Of a DNA stretch of 64,000 nucleotides, positions 59,910 through 64,000 are shown piece after piece. The position numbers were made by a program, and so were the translations under genes. Origin of the DNA: Eucommia ulmoides (lineage: Eukaryota; Streptophyta; Magnoliopsida; Garryales; Eucommiaceae); the NCBI GenBank assembly GCA_016647705.1, contig CM028326.1, forward strand, positions 23,451,901 to 23,515,900, read 5' to 3'. A model generated the notes under the pieces. The model worked only from the letters and a program-made list of their open reading frames with translations, did not search any database and was not told the origin of the DNA. Numbering within the stretch: position 1 is the stretch's first letter; each line of letters starts with the position of its first letter.

Positions 59910-62900
59910 CTCCCACTCAGGCCTCAAGTTGGGACAAAAATATTGATGAGCTGTAGTTTACCAATAACTGACTAAAGAAGAGATGGTCCTATGGACTTGG
60001 TGAACATATCATCAGCCTGTTCGGAAGATGGGATTAAGGTAGGTGTGACGATTCCACCTCGATATGTTTCCTCCTCTCATGGAGAATTGAGTCCAAGGAT
60101 AGCATTATGACAAACTTATTGTCACAAAACAGGTTAAATGAGTTTCTGCCGGCAAATCCCATCTTGGACAAAAGAGGACAAAGCCAAAGGAGTTCACATG
60201 TTTCCTATGCCATGGCACAATACTCAGCTTCAGCAGAAGATCGGGAGACTATGGATTGCTTTTTACTCTTCCACGAGATTAGGTGTTTTCCATGAAAAGT
60301 GCACAGACTGGATGTCGAACGTCTATCATCCTTCAATCCTTCATAGTCGGCATCTGTACTGTAAAGCATGAGAGTCCCTCTTGTGTTCCTGTCACATAAC
60401 AGAGGCTAAGACCGAGGCATGTTTTGAGATACCGAAGGATATGGTAGATAACATCCAAGTGTGGTGTATGAGGTGAGTGCACAAACTGGCTTACAATACT
60501 GACAGCATATGCAAGATTTGGCCTTGTATTAGTTAAATAGATGAGGCAACCCACAAGTCGCTGATATACCGATGGATCTGATAATAATTCCCCCGAGTCT
60601 GTTGTTAACTTAAAGGTTTGGATCCATAGCAGTGGAAGCGAGTCTACATCCAAGCATCCCAGTGTCCTGAAGACGATCAAGGGCGTATTTTTGCTAGGAT
60701 CGAGAGATGCCTTATCGAGATCGAGCAACTTCAATACCAAGAAAGTAGCGGAGATGGATCAAACCCTTGATGTCAAAAATCTATTCGAGATCCTTCTTTA
60801 CCTGCTTAATGTCAAGTGCGTCTTCTCCTATTATAATAATGTCATCCACATAGATTAAGATAATGATGCATTGTCCCTGGTACTGGCGACGAATGAAGTA
60901 TGTATGATCTAAGTGACATTGAGTAAACCCCATAGTAAGGATGGCTCTGCGGAATCGTTTAAACCATGCACGAAGAGGCTACTTAAATCCATAGAGGGAT
61001 TTTCAGAGTGGACAAATTTTGCCCGAATAGTCCCCCTAAGCCCAAAATCCCGATGGAGGCTCCATATAAATTGTCTCAGTCTGGTCGTCATAGAAAAATG
61101 TGATCTTGACATCTAACTGGTGCAAAGGTCAAGCATAGGAGGCAACCAAAGAAACAAGAAAATGAACTGTAGTCAACTTAGCAACAGAGGCAAATGTGGC
61201 TTCAAAGTCTTTGCCTAGGATTTGTGTATAGCCCTTAGCGTCAAGGCGAGTTTCATATCGATCAATGGATTCTTCTGCAAGAAATTTAATATTGAAGACC
61301 TACTTACAACCAACTGGTCGTTCACCTGGCAACAAGTCAACTAATTCCCAAGTTTGATTCTGTTTTAGGGCATCCATTTCTACTTTCATAACTGCTACCA
61401 ACTTTGAATTTTAGACGGCCTTATATACTGAGCAATGAATGACAACTAAATCAATCTGTTCAAACAAGGATTTGTATTGATCCGAGAGATCCTGAAAAAA
61501 TAAATACTTGGAAATCGGATAATTAGTAGAACATAATAGGAGGTAGCAAGAGGGTGGACGACAATCCCGAGTAGGGTAATGAGGGGGAACGTGGTCAGAA
61601 ATGACAAGAGATAGAGAGATACCCAATTCCGAAGAAGAAGTCGACAGAGGTTGTAAAACACGTGGACGACTAGTGTAAACCTGTAACAGTGCAGATGGGG
61701 GGTTAGGCAGGAAGGGCGGTATAGTTGCTAAAGATATATCAAAGACAGGAATAGGATGTGGAAAAGAGGAATCATCCGCGGTAGTAGTTGCCTTTATAGG
61801 TGGACAAGGAATAATACCTGAAAAATAGGGGACAGTTTCGTGAAATGTAACATTGAGAGGATGATACATATGACAAGTAACCGGATCTCAACACCTATAT
61901 CTTTTGGACATGGTGGAATAGTCGAATAAATTTATCATCTATATTGGTTTGAGTGGGGCTCCGATTCTAGACAAAACACGTACAACTAAAGACAAGAGGT
62001 AAGATAGGAAATAGGGTGCAAGTGGGTTGCAATATATGAAGAGGGGTTTTTCCTGTAAAGATTGCGACTAATGAGATAGGCAGCAGTAAGTATTGCCATA
62101 TGCTAGAAATATTTTGGAACATTTATTTCCTGTAAGAGACAACGAACTACAAACATGAGTTGACAGTTCTTACGTTCCGTCACACCATTCTATTCAGGGG
62201 TGTAGGGACATGTAAGTTGTTGAAGGATACCTTACTTATTAAGCTCAACTCGAAAGTCATCAGATAAGTATTCTCGTTCATTATCAAAATGGATATTTCA
62301 CATGACTGTTTTGTATTGAGTTTTTATCATTTGAAGAAAGTGGATAAAGTGAGCGTAAACCTCTGATTTGTATTTCATCAGATAAACCCACGTACATCGA
62401 CTATAATCATTTATGAAAGTGACATAAAAAAGGTGTTTGGAAATAGCTGTAACAAGAGGGGGTCCCCAAATATTAAAGTGGATAAGATCAAATGCTTGGG
62501 ATGCACGATGCATGCGATGAATGTAAGAGGTGCATGTGTGTTTAGACAGTTCACATACCACACATTGAAATTTAAAGACTTTGCAAGCTTTCCTAATAGA
62601 GGAAAACAATCAACATAAATACTAAAAATTTACAAGTCTTAGACGGGCATTCCATTCCACAAGTCTAAATCTTTTAAAGAATAGATAGAAGAATAAAAAA
62701 TAGATAATGTAGAGACGTGCATACTAGAATGTGGTATGTTTGGAGATGGAGGATTCCCAAAGTAATAGAGACCATCGTGTTCATATCCCCTGTAAAAAAT
62801 ATTCCTCGAAGTCAAGTCCTGCAAGAAACAACGATTAGGTAAGAAAAGAACGACACAATTAAGATTATTAGCATGGCGACTAACAGATAGAAGATTATAA

Positions 62901-63250
62901 GCAAATTTAGGCATAGTAAACAAAATAAAGGTGATATCGAGGGACAAACATGCATCTCCCTAGCAGCAAATAGGGATAGAGGTACTATCTGCGATGCACA
63001 CAAATTGATTGACATACAAGATAAGGGAGGTATACGTATAAAACTCACCAGTCATGTGATTGTAAACACTGAAATCTAAAATCCAAGTAGAATGACCAGA
63101 CTTACCATGAAGCGCAGTAGGAGTACTTGATGGATGAGCATCCGTGGGGTCGGAAAACAATGTCAAATTGGTTAATTGAGCCTGAAACTAAGCAATTTGG
63201 GCTTGAACTTGGGAAAGATCCAGATAAGCTGATGTTGGATCTAACGGACC
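59910..63250 (-). pseudogene. Second copia pol, heavily decayed
   Basis: Minus-strand order from the right: leader to protease (AQIA, then WILDFSVYNHMTG at about 63060-63100 where copia proteins have a D-S/T-G site), linker with FAYNLLSVSRHANNLNCVVLF (62780-62900), integrase with VVCELSKHT, FDLIHFNIWGP and VTFINDYSRCTWVYLMK (62330-62560), RT with IYVDDI at 60841-60852, and RT/RNase H link SVYQRLVGCLIYLTNTRPNLAYAV (60530 region). Frames change many times and stops are frequent. The HFNI in place of HSDI removes the first integrase Asp, and the protease site is lost. Confidence 0.85.
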
Positions 63251-63399
63251 AAGAACAATATTTTCTTTTCTGGATACCATGGGTACAGCGAGACGACATT
63301 GTAGCAATGAAACAATCAACAGATGCTATTGAAAAATTGATAGGGCTCCGAAAAAAAATTATAAGGAATGAGGGTAACCAGAGACACAATTACCCAACT

Positions 63400-64000
63400 A
63401 TACAATAAAGATAAGAAATTGTCGTGTATTTAAGACATTCGAAAAACCAACAGATGGAGAATAACAGTGACGAGCATTAAATATTTACGAATGACGAACT
63501 ATACTCAACTTGCAACAATGGACAGGAGATAGACCTGTGACAATGTCAGATGGATAGCCGCAGGTACTGGCGGCGAACAGAGTACAACAATGCACGATTG
63601 ACAACTGGTTCATGTGAGATGGTGCGTGAAGCTAGTGCTCATGAAGCGTCTTGGTCACGAGGGTGCAAGTTTGCCAAACTAGGGTTCGCGGCTTGTGCAG
63701 AGGAGTTGCGGCGACTGGTGGCGATTCACAAGGCTTAAGGTTAGAGTTCGCAAGGCTTAGGCTTAGGGTCCGTAAGGCTTGGGTTTCTCACAACAGTTGT
63801 GGGGATGGTAGCGTTAAAGTTATGCGCGAATCTGGTAGTGAATAGTGAGGGTTTCTCCCGAATTTGGTGGAGACGGCGAAGCAAGGGTTTCGCGCGACAA
63901 CTGCGGGGCTTGATAGGCTTAGGGTTTTTTGCGAAGATGGTGGTGTCAGCGAAGCTAGGGTTTCTGGTTCGCAAAGCTGGTAAGTTCGTGGTTGTTGCTG
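63400..64000 (-). other. GC-richer leader-like region of the second copia element (continues past the window)
   Basis: Follows the protease side of the copia element with no recognisable gag. The plus strand has repeated GGCTTAGGGTT- and GGGTTTC-type phrases (63720-63960) that look like degenerate direct repeats. Frames are open on both strands but have no family features. It may be leader sequence, an insertion, or part of another element. Confidence 0.4.

Noticed and set aside
63720..64000. Interstitial telomere repeat
   Set aside because: TTAGGG-like words are irregularly spaced and are not the TTTAGGG heptamer array expected of plant telomeres.

Overview
The window is nuclear DNA of a flowering plant. 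The signs are high A+T content, long intergenic stretches packed with LTR retrotransposons, MULE- and Harbinger-type DNA elements and microsatellites, and one spliced host gene with GT..AG introns. The species cannot be told from the sequence. No intact prokaryotic-style gene, CRISPR array or rRNA gene is visible, and no element looks able to make a full set of proteins.

Layout. 1-3900: two divergent long-LTR-like arms (an inverted repeat) with a solo-LTR-like piece and a (TAA)n tract between them. 5060-14610: an A+T-rich array of about 130-bp degenerate repeats, split by a 6.8-kb coding-free LTR retrotransposon (minus strand, 5266-12064, perfect ATTTC target duplication). 15374-23233: a MULE-type element with a perfect 9-bp target duplication that carries GC-rich gene fragments (Pack-MULE), itself interrupted by a 6.9-kb Ty1/copia element (15725-22580) with broken gag and pol. 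23241-31383: a run of inverted-repeat elements, including three copies of one MULE-like MITE family, one of them split by a hAT-like insertion. 33620-34640: a copia remnant. 35418-47693: a 12.3-kb Athila-type Ty3/gypsy element with LTRs, primer site, gag, pol, an extra 3' ORF and a near-perfect target duplication, decayed by many stop codons. 47821-47994: a short copia LTR with primer site.

The only host gene I can build completely is at 51975-56846: eight exons (999 nt, 332 aa) encoding a short-chain dehydrogenase of the TIC32-like family, with cofactor motif, NNAG and YxxxK all present. Its introns hold a solo LTR, a half MITE and a small TA-flanked inverted-repeat element. To its right are a copia LTR/leader fragment, a PIF/Harbinger-like MITE inserted next to that LTR's TATA box, and a second decayed copia element running out of the window on the minus strand.

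The transposons record a history of nesting: array, then coding-free LTR element; gene fragments captured by a MULE, then copia; MITE, then hAT-like; possibly copia, then Athila. I see no new defence or metabolic system. The most novel items are the coding-free LTR element with its internal minisatellites, the Pack-MULE with a captured exon, the fresh tandem duplication inside the copia RT, and the CTGCAG-rich block shared between the Athila LTRs and its interior.
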